A stretch of 64,000 nt of DNA from Meghimatium bilineatum (GCA_034231615.1 CM067298.1:54278883-54342882); one strand, 5' to 3'. Numbered from the stretch's first letter, positions 33,901 through 46,969 are shown. Made by a program: numbers and translations. Notes: a model not told the origin generated them from the letters alone.

Positions 33901-33914
33901 GCTTCTTTCATTCA

Positions 33915-34600
33915 AGCGTAATTATTCATTAAATGTATTTATTGCTATTAAATATGTTAAGTCCTCTATAAAAAGTAATTGAAGAGAATATACACTGTAA
34001 ATATTAAAATATATACCAACCTGCATTATATGCACCCACTAACCTTTTATATATATATATATGGATACCGTTGTAACAATTTTATTTCAGCAACGTATAG
34101 ACTAATCGAATACATTACGTAGAATAGCGATTTCTGTTTCCTTTATAGTTTTATTCAAATGGAAACGGGTGGTGCTCTCGAAAAATTTTAAGTTCCCCTG
34201 TGTTCTGGCAACGCTGACGATGGATGTGATAAGTTAACCTTTTAACTCTGACAGATAAAGACAAACACATGTCAACATGTGTAGATAACGGCTAGATCCA
34301 ATGAATGTTCAACATGTTTATTATTGTATTTGTATCGATATTAACTCAATCTTATCGATTGACTGTTCAATTCTCCGGTACACGTTATTGTCAATACGTT
34401 CTGGAAAGAATTCTTCACACGATGAACATGAGACTGTGTAACTTTTAAAAAGGTACAATTTTACGCTTCTTTCGTGTGACCGGTATAACTCAATCCGTAC
34501 AATCGCGAAGAATATTACGTGACAGACTGTGACCGTTGGTGTTCGATTCATGTTTTTTTTGTAAATTGCTACATTATATTTATTACATCTATTATATTTC
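33915..34600. other. Intergenic, nothing recognised
   Basis: AT-rich; a 76-codon minus-strand frame at 34321-34551 has no recognisable features. Confidence 0.35.
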
Positions 34601-34611
34601 CTTATGTTTTG

Positions 34612-34662
<51 letters not shown>
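34612..34662. repeat. (TA)n microsatellite
   Basis: Pure TA run. Confidence 0.95.
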
Positions 34663-34666
<4 letters not shown>

Positions 34667-34799
34667 ATTAGAAATGTCCACGAGTTCTAGAGTGAGGCTT
34701 TCTCATATGGTGAAGGGGGTAAAATGATCCGAGAGGTTTGAGGAGAACCACTTGTATGTTGGTCGTAGCGTCGAATCTCACGATAAAATTCCCAGGGAC

Positions 34800-35950
34800 A
34801 TCAGAAAAGAGAAGCAGGGTAGCCTATTATATATATATATCAGCATCATCATCAAGTGCCGTCTCCGAAACGAAAGTTGGTTGCAACAGACCTCCAGCAT
34901 CCGTGTCTCTTGTTTTAATGCTGCTTTCTGCTAAACTGTAACCTTATCCATCTTGTGATGTTACTTCCCCACTTGTATCTCTACATTAATCTTGCTCGCT
35001 TCCCTTTGACTCTATCCTCAAGTAACGTCTTCAACAAGGTATCATATCTTTTAATGTGTCCAAAATATTTTATTTGTCTGATCTTTTTTTCCTTAATAAT
35101 TATTTCTTTATATTAGATGTTGTTAGAACCACCTATTTGTTCTCTTCTCTTTCCATGATGTATTCCCTATTCTTTTATATATCAACATCTCAAACGCACC
35201 AATTCTGACTTCTAATTATTTGTTTAGTGGTAACAAATAGAAAATAGAACAGTTCATGCTCACTTTCTGCTAAAAGAAGATTGTCATCTGCATATCTTTG
35301 GTTGTTTATTGCTTTCCCATTGATCTTGAGTCCCTGCATTTTTTATATATGTTTATTGATATTCTTTGTATACATAGATATTAAATAGGATGAGTGATAA
35401 AATACATCTGTGTCTTACCTCTTTCTTATGTCTATGTATGATTAGTAGCTATTTTCACACTTTATTTGTGCAGTCTGTTCCCGATATATATTTCTAACCA
35501 GTCTCATGTCTTTTTAATAAATTCCCATTTCTTAAAGACATTATATTAATATTTCATGTTATACTCTATCAAATGCCTTGCTGTAGTCTATGAAGCAAAT
35601 ATAGATACTTTGTGAACTTCTATATATGTATCTATCAACAGTCAAATATTAAGTAGGGCCTATATCTTCTCTGGTTTATTTGTTTTTCCTAAAACAGAAT
35701 TGCTGTTCACCGACTTCAGTGTCTATCTTGTTTTTAATTATTTCATATATTACAATCAGTTGGATTTTAGTTATATGACTCATTAAAATTTTGTTCTATA
35801 TTATGTACAGTCCACGGCGTCTTATGTAATGATATGAATATTGAAGATGTCAGGTATATGTGGCATGTTTTACATATATCATTGCAAAGTACTGTATTAG
35901 TTTTCACACCAAAACCATTTAGAGATTTTATTAATATATATAATAGATTT
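34800..35950 (-). mobile_element. Old LINE remnant with RT motifs
   Basis: On the minus strand, scattered frames show an RT: a CIYISFIDYSKAFD-like block near 35560-35610, a QGC(V)LSP-like block near 35390-35430, and NNQRYADDNLLLAES near 35270-35310. They run in the correct order from high to low coordinates. Many stops and shifts. It does not match the GAA-tail family; it is closer to the EN-RT LINEs with the FIDYSKAFD motif. Confidence 0.75.
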
Positions 35951-36018
35951 TGCTTGATGTTGTCTAATTACCTACACTGCGCTAACGATCTGACGGTCCA
36001 TGTTGCTATATTAATACC

Positions 36019-36118
36019 NNNNNNNNNNNNNNNNNNNNNNNNNNNNNNNNNNNNNNNNNNNNNNNNNNNNNNNNNNNNNNNNNNNNNNNNNNNNNNNNNN
36101 NNNNNNNNNNNNNNNNNN
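36019..36118. other. Assembly gap, 100 N
   Basis: Exactly 100 N, the conventional size for a gap of unknown length. Sequence on either side may not be contiguous in reality. Confidence 0.98.
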
Positions 36119-37250
36119 TTTCACATTTGGTACAGATTATCTTGTGTACGTTCGACATGTTCATTCTTCCTGATTGAGATAAGTTAACACAATCATATGT
36201 ATTACATGATCACAATGCATATCCTTTATAGATTTCGATAATTTAAGTGGATAGTCACGTCAAAGTGACTTACATACAATATTCCTAATTGTTTGTTTAT
36301 TTGTTTGCGTTCGCTCTTTAATAATCATTTGGAAAATCCGCACGATTTCCACCGGGGGCGTAAAGTATTGTTCCACTGTTATGCGCTATGTAGGATCAGT
36401 ACATCCGATTTCGGTATTTTCTAAACGTGAAGTAAACTTTCCTTTCACATATCTGTCTTGCAGGGCAAACACAAGTAAACATAACCATGATGTAATCATG
36501 TTACATTCTACAAATACAGCCATTTATAGCCGGACTTAAGTTTCCAAAATACCAATGCACGCTGATCCCAAAAGCAAAGTTATGTATAGTCAAGATAAAC
36601 GAAAATATGTAAACGTATTACCATTATTTATACATAAACTTGTTGATAAAAACACATCGAAATACGATGTTTCGACTAAAAGGTATTTATCAGGATAAAA
36701 TATTTTTTTTTTTTACATAGCAACACACATATGGTAAGACATTTACAGGAGGAGGAAGAGAATACATGAAATATGTCTTGTCTGTTGTGTCTGTCTGTGT
36801 ATCAAATTTCGATCTGTCAATATATATATATATACATATGTATGTGCATCAATATGTATGGCTTAACGTGCCTTGTTTCTCTTTTTCCTATTATGGTCTT
36901 TCATATGTGTGTTTTTATGTATATAGTGTTTCTCTGTTGTCTTTCGTTCTAATAAATCGTACTAATCTAAACATCATTTATTTCTATGTCTGGTTGCTGG
37001 TATGATTTGCTAATTAATACTTGTAACACGCCGATTTACGTGTATATCCATGTTTCCCAGTGGAAGATGGTATTAGAGATTTTCTCTAACTTACTTTGAT
37101 TGGTCGAACTTTTTCCGTGCTTGCTAGTGACAGGCGACACTAAATATGATTAAATCGATCAAGGATCTGTCGCTTCAGCCAAGAAGGATGACTCGTTTTG
37201 ATCTGCGTGCATGACTAATCTGATCATGCATTTGCCTGACTCCAGTTAAA
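36119..37250. other. Intergenic, nothing recognised
   Basis: AT-rich with a short TA run near 36820; no supported gene. Confidence 0.4.
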
Positions 37251-37254
37251 ATAT

Positions 37255-37335
37255 TAGTATATATACACACACAAACACGCATATATATATATATATATAT
37301 ACATATATGTGTGCATATATGTATAAATATATATA

Positions 37336-37371
<36 letters not shown>
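37255..37371. repeat. Compound TA/CA microsatellite
   Basis: Alternating TA runs with CA and GT interruptions. Confidence 0.9.
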
Positions 37372-37373
<2 letters not shown>

Positions 37374-37499
37374 CATGATATATTGTTAAGAAGTGGTGCA
37401 CGTTTTATGATACAGTGCCGCAACAATCGCACGAATTAGAAAAACGTCAACGGTTCTGAAGAATCGTATTTCTGTTCTTTAGATTCCCTGACAAAACGA

Positions 37500-37610
37500 G
37501 AGTTGAGGCTCTAGATTCCTATGTTAAAAAGAAGTGTTTCTGCAGCTTTCTATCATACCTAGACGACTCTGAGTGGCATACAAGGATGTGGGAATTACTA
37601 TACATGTTAC
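37500..37610. repeat. ~52-bp tandem array, left of LINE C
   Basis: Units with gagtggcatacaaggatgtg and ggaattactatacatgttac. The same array continues at 41668-41975, so LINE C split it. Confidence 0.85.
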
Positions 37611-40600
37611 CTTCTTCTTCTTCTTCTTTCGTTCACTTGAAACATGTCTATATCTGTAATTCTGTCTCCTTAATAAAACTCACTGTCTTTTGTAGTTTAT
37701 ACAGTGTCCCATAGAGTTTTGATTCCAGTGTTGTTTCCTCTGGCCAATATGTCTGCCTCAGCGTTTCATGCTCAGAACACTCTTGAAGTATATGTTTGGC
37801 ACTCTGTGCTGCCTGTCCACATGTACTCATGGCTGTGTTGCCAATCTTGAACTTTGTATACATGTGACTGCGGAGTCGGTTGTGTCCTGTTCTGAGACGT
37901 AGAATTATAACTTGTTCTGGTCTGTTCATAATATCATAGTCATCTTGTGTTGGTGTTTGTGGCTTTCTTATTGACTTGATCATCTGTTTTTTCTGATGGT
38001 AGGTGATTGGTATATCTGGTTAGTCTTTGGCAGCACCTTCCTTAGCCAGTTGGTCTGCTTTTTCATTTCCTGGTATTCCACAGTGAGAGGGTATCCACTG
38101 CATGGTTACCCTATACTGGTAAGACAATTCGCTAAGTAGTTTTTTTAAGTCTGTTAGTTTTTCAGACTGGAGAGCTTGAAGCACTGACCTTGCATCTGTC
38201 AGGAATACAACAGGCTGTAGGTCAGAGTTGGAGTTCAGCAGTTTTTTAGCTGCCACACTAATTGCCTGGATTTCTGCATCATAATAATTGCAGAATTTTC
38301 ATGTCTGTGTTCTGATTGTATCTCTAGGCTTGTGTGGATATTCTATATATACACCTGCACCTCCATTCCTCACGGTATTCTGTGCTGACCCATCTGTGTA
38401 TACTCTGATCCATATATCTTGTGGATATTCCTCATCCAGGAAACTGAGGGTGACTGTCCTTCGCTGCACACTGTTCTGTTCGTCCTCGCTTAGTATTACT
38501 TCCACATGGGTCGAATGTATATTGGCTTTCCATGCCTTTCACTCCACGGGGTTTGTTCTGGTACAGGCCCTAAAGGGCTGTCAACTTCACGTAGGTCTGT
38601 ACGTTGTCTGCGGAGTCGTTTAGCTTGATGGATAAAGCTTCTTCTTTTCAGTCGTCCCATTGCTAGATTTTAGAATCTTTCCTTCATTGGATGACTTGGC
38701 ATACACTGAAACTTTTCTGCCTGAATTAGTACTTTTGTGTCTCTGCGTTCGCCAAGTGTTTGCATTCTTCCCATTTTCTGCATCTCTGCTATGGGTGTTG
38801 ATTTCATTGGTCCTAACATTATTCTAAGTGCCTGATTTTGCACTTTATCTAGATCTTGTAATGTGGTGTTTGATGCAGGACACCATGCTGCTGAACCATA
38901 TTCCAGGTGTGGTCTTATGCCTTGCTGGTAAACTTTACTGAGTATATTCCCACTGGCTCCCCATGTGGTTCCACTTAGTTTTCTCAGGATAGCTAACTTC
39001 CTCTTGGCTTTTGTTGTTGCTTTGTTTATGTGATGCTTCGATGTCAGTTTATCATCAAAAGTAACTACGAGGTATGTGGGTTGTTTGTCTTCTTTCAAGA
39101 GCTCTCCATCTATTTTGATATGACCGGCTTTTTGTTTTGGTGAGAGGGTAAAAAGTGTAGTGCTGAACTTATCCGTGTTAATGCTGACGCACCATCTATT
39201 AGCCCATAATGTTAGGGCATCGATAGCTCTTTGTATTTGTTTAGTGGCCACTGTTGCATGTTCTTCCGTGCACCAGATCACCAGGTCGTCAGCATACATT
39301 GCCACTTTGATCCCGTGTGGTAGTTCAGCAACTAGGTCATTGATGTAAACCAAGAAATGTGTGGGTGACAGGACTCCTCCCTGGGGACTCCATGACGCAG
39401 TAGAACTTTCTTGCTCTTGCGACCATCTAATTGTACCCTGGCTCTTCTATTATGCAGGTATGTTTTTACCCATTTGTACATTCTTGAGCTAACCCTGCAA
39501 TTTCGCAATTTCTTTAGGAGCCCTTCTTTCCAGACCTTATCAAATGCTTTCCTGAGGTCTATCCATGCTGCTAGTACCAGTTTCTTTTCTTGGAAGGCAT
39601 CCTCAATCACTTGAGAGAAGTATGTTGCCTGATCTTCAGTAGAGTAGCACTGTCTGAAACCTGCTTGCTGTGATACCAGAAGGTTTTCACTTTCAAGGTA
39701 CCACTGCATCCTAAGATTGATAATGCGTTCCATTGTTTTGCATTGACAGCTTGTGAGGCTGATGGGCCTGTAGTTGGAGTGCTTGTGTTGCCATCTTTTC
39801 CTGATTTGACGAGTGGTATCATTATTGCTTCTCTCCACACCTGTGGTACATTACTCGTGGACCAGCTTGTGTTCAAGATCTGCAGTAGCTTTGCTCTTAC
39901 TGCAATTCCCAGGTTTCTAATCATTTCATTGGACACTCCATCAGCTCCAGGGGACTTTTTCATTTTCAATTTGGATATTGCATGCTCCAGTTCTCTCATT
40001 GTGATTGTCGCCTCCATGACTTCAGGTATAGGTTCGCCTTGTCCAATGTTTTGCTGGTTCTCTCGAACCTCCTGTTGTTTTTCTGGGCTGATTTTGATGT
40101 TATTGTCTTCTGCAAAGGAATCTGCAAAGTAATCAGTTGCATGTTTACCTGTTAAAATGTTTCTATCTTTATAAAGTGTGATCCTGGTATTTCTCCCTGT
40201 ACCTTCACCATTTAGTTGTTTTACAAGTTTCTAAAATTTCCTAGTATCTCTTTCTAGGTTCAGCGACTCTGTTTTTTCTTTGCAGCTACTCCGTCTGGCT
40301 TGTAACTTGGCTCTTTGAAATTTAGCATTTGTTTGCTGATATTTGTTGTGATGTTCTTGGCTAGGTCTGTTCTCAGCCTGCTGTCTAGATGTTTCCATCT
40401 CAATTTGCAGCATTTCCAGTTCATCATTCCAGTAGGGTTTGTAGTTTTTGTGTGCCCCCCTGGGTATGGTTTTACTAGCAGCATGTAGTATACATCTATT
40501 AAATTCACTCACTGCTCTATTGATGTCTTTGTCCAAGTTCATGTCCTTAGCTAGAACACTGGTTAAATGCTGGTACACTTTCCAGTCTGCACTCTTATAG

Positions 40601-41667
40601 TTCCACCTAGTGAGCGTGCTGCTGTCCTTGGTAAATTCATTGTGGATTTCCAGAAATACTGGTCTGTGGTCACTACCCCAAGCTGCTTTCCAACGACACG
40701 TGTGATGTTCCATTCCAGGCCTCGTGAGTGGAATGCCAGATCTGGTGTAGAGGTGGGTGTGCCATGCTCTCGAGTAGAAGGTTGGTGAGTCAGCTGGCTG
40801 GTTAATAAGGATGAGATTATTTTCATCCTGCCAGCTCTCAAGTTCCTCACCTCTCTTGTCGATATGATCGTAGCCCCAGCTCTGAGAGTGGCTGTTGAAG
40901 TCACCACACACCATAAGTCTCTCTTTATCTGGAATTGTGTCTAGTGCCAATGGTTTATCATTTGGGCAGTAGTAGTTCAGGAGATGGAATTCTGCACTGT
41001 CTGTTTTTAGGTGGAGCATCTGGTATTCTGCCCCTTCCATATATACTTCCAGCTGACATGCGCTGATATTGTTTTTAACAAGTGTCTGAATTCCACCCTT
41101 TCGCCTGTCCTTTCGGTAAGATGGGTAGCACTGGTAGCCTCTGATTTTGAAGGCTATGTCGCTTGCTGAGGTGTGTTTCTTGGATACAGCATATATTAAC
41201 TTGTTCTTCACTGAGGACATTTTCAAGTTCCAATTTTTTGCTGTATCCATCTCTTTTACTGTTGACACCCTCAGCATTCCAGCGCATTATTTTTATTTGT
41301 CATTTAAAATTTGTTTGGCCAGTAGCTCTATTCCCTTGTCTCCTGGCTCCTCGAGGCAATTTAGAAGGACTTCCAGTAACTGAGGTTGGGCCCTTTCAAG
41401 GTATAGGGCCCGGCACCGTCCCTGCCTGAACGTCCGCCACAGGGCAGGCACCATAACTTTTTATACAGACATGTTTCCATTGTGTTTTGTGCGTGGCATC
41501 CTGATTATCTGTGCGCCTTTTGGCTGGATGCATCCGTCTTCAGCACTCTGCTTACTTGGGCAGGACTATGGTCCTGCTCGAATGGGACTGCCCGACCAGT
41601 CTTAGTTTCCAGCCCCTGATGGCTGAACTAAGCCCCATCACCACGGCACGGTGCTGGCCTTGATGGG
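37611..41667 (-). mobile_element. LINE copy C, full length, reverse orientation
   Basis: Bounded by acatgttac at 37602-37610 and 41668-41676. The (TTC)n at 37611 is the 3' tail, and tcccatcaaggccag (minus strand) at the high end is the 5' end, the same start as copy B. Length about 4.06 kb. The 5'UTR keeps a perfect hairpin motif, gcaggac..gtcctgc at 41560-41577. It is clearly older than A and B, with many substitutions and several frame breaks. Confidence 0.95.
37648..41277 (-). pseudogene. Broken LINE polyprotein, copy C
   Basis: Successive minus-strand frames correspond to the endonuclease (40231-41277), the RT N-terminus (39607-40017), the RT core with FDKVWKEGL (39332-39838), YADD and thumb (38670-39353), RNase H (38299-38505 and 38020-38256) and the C-terminal knuckle (37648-37983, where the first knuckle Cys is now Ser: STCGQAAQSAKHILQEC). 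At least five frameshifts or stops separate them. The GSDHRPVF endonuclease motif remains readable, but one segment before it is shifted out of frame. Confidence 0.92.
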
Positions 41668-41975
41668 ACATGTTACCTAACTTACTGTGAGCGGCATACA
41701 ATGATGTGGGAATTACTATACATGTTACCTAACTTACTGTGAGCGGCGTACAATGATGTGGGAATTACTAAACATGTTACCTAACATACTGTGAGCGGCA
41801 TACTCGACTTTCAGAATAACTTTCTTCCACCTAGACGAATAAGCACGACATACAATGCTTCGAGAATTACTGTATATCTTACCCAGTCGAATCCGAGAGG
41901 TATACGAGGCTTTCTTTACTTTATATCTTTCCTAGACGACGTTGTATTGCATACGCGACTTTGAGAACTACTTTC
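41668..41975. repeat. ~52-bp tandem array, right of LINE C
   Basis: Nearly identical units of ctaacttactgtgagcggca, tacaatgatgtgggaattac, tatacatgttac, then diverging units with cctagacga. Confidence 0.9.
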
Positions 41976-43382
41976 CTACGGGACTGTCCATAATTATGTA
42001 AAGACATTTTTTTGGGGCAAGTCTAGACATATCCCCCACCCCTGATAGTAACTTTTGTCAAGAACTTTAGAACTCTTCGCCTTTTTAATCACTTCAAATA
42101 ATTAACTGATCCCCCACCCCCTCCTCTTCCAAATGTTCATGTAAAGTACTAACAAAACAACATACATATTTTTTTGTTTTACATTTCTAGAAAAACTAAT
42201 CAAACTTCAATAATTTAATTGGGATATAACACAAGCATTGTTGCCGTCAACTTTTATCTCCTCTCCCACACACACACATTTCCCCCATGTCAACAACAAC
42301 TGTCAAATACTTTCATTCTCCTTTTTCACACTCCATTCCCCCAAGTAACTGTTATGTAAATGAAGGAAAAACCCTATATAGAAATGTTCAATGGCTAAGA
42401 ATGTCGAACATTCGTTCCATATTTCTGTATTCAATCACAAGAACGCACGTAACCATTCTGTGGTATCGATATCGTCCACTTCTAACCTCGCCATCCATTG
42501 AATTTCTTTGTTTATTCTCAACTTCGTAGGATTCAGTGCGGAGAAAGACGTCGTTGGTGTACAGTTTGGATACCATACCTGCGTATATCTCATTAACATA
42601 TTTGATTTCAGCAACGCTTTTCTGTCACTTTGTCCGTCTCTAAAGGATGTGAATGTTAAACTTTAAAATACCTTGTCCTCCTCTTACGACATGTGTGGCT
42701 TGTGACAGTGTCGCTATTCTTTGTTCATATAGCTGCATAACTACAATATGGCACAATTAAACATACATTTAAAAATGAAAACAAAAGCATACATACACAT
42801 GAAGCTATCCTAAAATATGAACTGTGTACACCATTGAAAAAGAATAACATACTCGTGTATATATCTGGTATGTAAACGGGCTTCTAGATAACCCCGCACG
42901 TCTACCTGCCTAATAGCGTGCAGGGTTGCCAGATTAACTTTTTATTAAACTAGGCCAAACCGCACCACAGAAGGTCACAACGGCCAAACAGCAACAAGAA
43001 GACGCCCAAAATAAGGCCAAACTAATTTACACTAGTGTTGATACATTTTTATTTTATTAATAGTTTAGAAAATTATAACACATCAGATGTTTTTGTTCAA
43101 CCATATGTATGGTTTTTCCACCAGATACTATTGTAATTACGACTGCTATCATACGAAGGAGTCCATTTCTTTGATGACATGGCCATTAGTGAAAGTTATA
43201 AATTATCGTTCGAAACATTTGTTTCAGCTCGCTAAAAAATTAAGTAAAAATGCACTTCAGTAATAAATTTATGATTTGATAGCACTACACCCAACACAAA
43301 AACACGATGGAATTCCAGTTGACTTGGTTGGTAAAGTAATCGCAACTAGATTTTATAACAAAGCATCCAACATGCCGGTGCT
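41976..43382. other. Intergenic, mostly unrecognised
   Basis: A cagggttgccagattaac sequence at 42921, followed by aggccaaaccgcac, resembles the end of a nonautonomous DNA transposon, but I found no matching second end. No gene seen. Confidence 0.35.
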
Positions 43383-43399
43383 AACATATGCCTCTAATG

Positions 43400-44621
43400 G
43401 GTGCAAAGGGAACGCATTGCTCTAGGCGGACCCAGGGTTAGCAGATAACCAAGATCCCAAATGTACCTCCACGCGGGTGCACCCTGGAAACAGAAATACA
43501 GCAGCTCGAGCTGATTCTGGCCAAATCATTTGGGGATCGTGTCCGAGAACTGTGGATGGTAGCAGATGGAAAGAGATTTGCCTGCACAAGAGACAGACAT
43601 ATCTCCGACACCACCAGCATCACCACATATAGCGACACTGTCGACATACAGTGAAGCTAGTCAGTCCAGTCCGAACATTGGAGGGGCGGCCAATGTAAAA
43701 TGCACGTAAAGGTAGATGCATGGCGAGAGACATAGATTTCATACCGAGTACAATGAAACAATGAAAGGGCAGAACAGCGCTAGAGGGCAGCGCGAACTGC
43801 AAATAGAAAGTGAAAAGTCCCTAGGAAAGGGGAACTACAAGCTCCGTCAGCTCGAGACGAGTTTCTAGTTACCTGTGTTCCTTAAAGGCAGAGACCCAGA
43901 CCCATGAATTGGCGTTTGGTAAAGCAAGAAGACATAATCCAACTCTAATGTCGAGCCTTCCTAAACCGGAAATATGCTCGCGAAGGAGAAAGGGTTCAGT
44001 ACTCGATGCGCTCATATACAAAAGGGACAACGATTTAGCCCTGGCCCAACTCTACTGTCAGGTTTTCCTACACCGGAAATACACTTGAAAAGCGAAAGGG
44101 TTCAGTACCTGATGGGCTCAGGCGCTATTGGGACAAGGACGCTCAGCTCGAGAACGCCTTGCTCTCAAACGCGTGGTGTGAGACTCGAACTTGGACAAGG
44201 GGTACATGATGTCGGTGAATGACACCTCGGCTAAGAGGGCGAACGAGCCAGGGTCCAACTCCTCTGTTGAGTTCTTCCTTTAAGGAACCAGGCTCACGGA
44301 TGAGAAACGGTTCAGTACCCAATGGGCACAGGCACAGCACGTCCAATTACACGAGGCAAGTTCATAGACAGTGGAACACCTCGTTCGAGTCAGACGAGAG
44401 CAAGAAAATCGTCTGGGCGAAGAGTCTTCACTACGCGTGCCTGGAGACAGATATAGAGGCTGTCACAGGATAAGGGTAGCCCACCCGAATTGTCAAGGCA
44501 TGCCGAAATCGGATGTGCTAGGCCTACAAGGCGCATAACGGTGGCACAACGTAATCACGCTCCCGGCGGAAATCGCACGGATATCCGTGATGGTTACAAT
44601 GGAGCGAACGAAAAACAAACA
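43400..44621 (+). mobile_element. GC-rich 1.22-kb retro-inserted sequence of unknown family
   Basis: Bounded by identical 17-mers aacatatgcctctaatg (43383-43399 and 44622-44638), with an A-rich tail gaacgaaaaacaaacaaa just before the right copy. These are hallmarks of target-primed insertion. The body is much richer in GC than its flanks and has no long frame on either strand. It contains three or four diverged ~105-bp units marked by ggttcagtac (about 43998, 44099, 44310). Near the 3' end (44497-44545), gccgaaatcggatgtgctagg and ggcgcataacggtggcacaac resemble the head of the GAA-tail SINE. It may be a composite SINE or a copied noncoding RNA. Confidence 0.8.
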
Positions 44622-44638
44622 AACATATGCCTCTAATG

Positions 44639-46300
44639 TCTAAGTTTTCTACAACTCTTATTTCCTGACACTATTTTGCTTCAGTTTTTAAAACAACGAT
44701 TTGCCATCGAAATTTTTATATAAGATTTTCTATTTCGTTTTTTGTAACAATGAACGCGAATGGCCGACTTTTCTTCTCCCTTCGGTTAGTCGTCGACTCA
44801 GAATTATACTAATAAACATGGGCACTCTTCTACCTTAATTAACATATAACTTCATAATAAGACTTACATTCATCTAATTACATTCTGATTACTTAAATTC
44901 ATTTTCACTGACGACAGTAATACTATCAAACTAAAGTATTTTGCCACATCAAACAATAACATTCCGTTTTATATTCAAACCGTTGTTTTATCTCAATTAA
45001 CATGTAAGCGAATGTTGTCCGACATTCAATCTTTCACATTGCAGGTTTTACTCTTAATACTGTATAACGAAATATTTATTTAATAAACACAAAAATGTGT
45101 TCTGATAAAATGTATTATTACCTACGTCTTAGAGAAACTCTACGAAGAACCATTAATAGAGAAAGCATGTCAATGAACCTAAACAACACGCAACAATTGA
45201 AAGACCTGGCAACACAAAGACAGAAATGGAAAGCTATGGTTTCTGCCCTATGCGCCGCCTATGGCCCTGGAGGAAACATAACATAACAACCTACGTCTTA
45301 ATATTGCAAACACGTTCGGGACATTACCGTGATGGTGTGGTGTTTGGTCATACTAGCTTGCTTTGGTGATACTTTCACTCAATGTATCCGTAAATGTTAG
45401 AAGACTTAACATTCAATATATTTTCTGTTTGTTTTTCATACTTAATCGGATCTCTCTTCAAGTAGGTCAGTCGGCTCACTAGATTACAGCAGTATCGAGG
45501 TCCTTACCGTTTGGACCCTTTTCATTGTCAGTGTCACTATTGACTTTGTAACATACACCCAAAAGCCAATATGTAATCTGTAAATATGTCAATATTAAGT
45601 GTATACATTTTAATAAAGACATGAATATCTGAATTTCATTTTAGCGTATAGAAATATAGATTGTAAAGTCATTTTTGCATTGCTAATTACTAATTTTTTA
45701 AAAAGCCCAAAATACAACAAAAACCCAACAAGCCAAATCAATTTTCAAGGAGTCAAACACACCTTTGGAGTAAATCCAAATTTGTAGAATTTTGTCTGAA
45801 AAAAATGTGTTCCAGTTCGATTGACGTTACTTTGTTGTTACATCTAAATATTGATCCTCCTTGTTTTTTGCTGATGCCGTGTATATTTCTATATGTACGT
45901 GAATATTATAATACTATTTATATCTTAATTTCTGCTGTATTCTTAAATTATAATTGATCGAGCGTTGAATTATCTGGTAAACATTGAGATCACTAGGTTT
46001 TGGACAGAATACGTCACATGACACGCAGTAGAGTACGCAATTTTGTACAGATATCATTTTACACCATCTTTCGTGTTCCACGAATAGCTCAGTACGTCCG
46101 AGCGAGAAGAATATTATTAAGGAAATGTGGCTACGGTTGTATGATCTAGTAGATGATTATTTTAAATTTTTTTAGGAGGATTAATATTTAGAAACTTCAA
46201 CATATTAATCATCGCTATATTATAAGAACAATAGCTGCACCTTTTTGTGTGTGTGTGTGTTTTATTCTTTTATTCTCACCCCGTCGACGCCGGGCATTGC
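44639..46300. other. Intergenic with one LINE-like tail
   Basis: Only 45095-45290 (separate entry) is interpretable. Elsewhere it is AT-rich and featureless. Confidence 0.4.
45160..45290 (+). mobile_element. LINE C-terminal fragment
   Basis: The frame reads QLKDLATQRQKWKAMVSALC then AAYGPGG, resembling the last residues of EN-RT LINE polyproteins (DR.KWR.MV). Too short to classify. Confidence 0.45.
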
Positions 46301-46301
46301 T

Positions 46302-46302
<1 letters not shown>

Positions 46303-46399
<97 letters not shown>

Positions 46400-46410
46400 A
46401 TATATATATG

Positions 46411-46494
<84 letters not shown>
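46303..46494. repeat. ~190-bp TA microsatellite
   Basis: TA array with a few GT interruptions, which explains the Tyr-Ile repeat frames on both strands. Not coding. Confidence 0.97.
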
Positions 46495-46496
<2 letters not shown>

Positions 46497-46969
46497 TCAT
46501 ATTTGATTGAAAATGCATGTCTGTCTTGTTTGTCTGACATGTTATGTGTATCTGTATACTTGTTTTTATTTGGGTGTATGGGGTATTAGGGAGTAGTATA
46601 TTTGATGCTAAGGCTGTCATACTCTATTGAAGTAGTTCTCACATCGTTTTGTCCCACCTGACACTAGGATCTCGCCAGTGTCACCCAGTAGTTGCCTGCA
46701 TTCGGCAGCAGTCACACCCAGGTAATGTCTTTGATAGTCTGGCCATACCATGTGAAAGTAACCGTTGTGCTTCAGGACCAAAGGTAAACACATGTCATGT
46801 CTGCCCCATAATGTGAAGCCTGGATATGGTGCCAGTGCAAGTGAAACATCTGATGTTTAACAGGCTCGAAGGTACTTGCCAGCAGAGGTTTGTGGAACGC
46901 AGATGGCTTTGTGGAAGACGTAGAACACTTTTGGTCATCTAGTGCATTCTAGTACATCTCCAGTCATCT

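Noticed and set aside
43438-44473. Short open frames of 60-84 codons in the GC-rich insert
   Set aside because: They overlap on both strands, are interrupted and show no domain; the insert looks noncoding.
42921-45780. A large DNA transposon between cagggttgccag (42921) and aaaaagcccaaaatac (about 45700)
   Set aside because: The two ends are only loosely similar to each other and no transposase or matching duplication was seen.
46215-46620. Open frames of 66-114 codons rich in Tyr-Ile on both strands
   Set aside because: They are translations of the TA microsatellite at 46303-46494.
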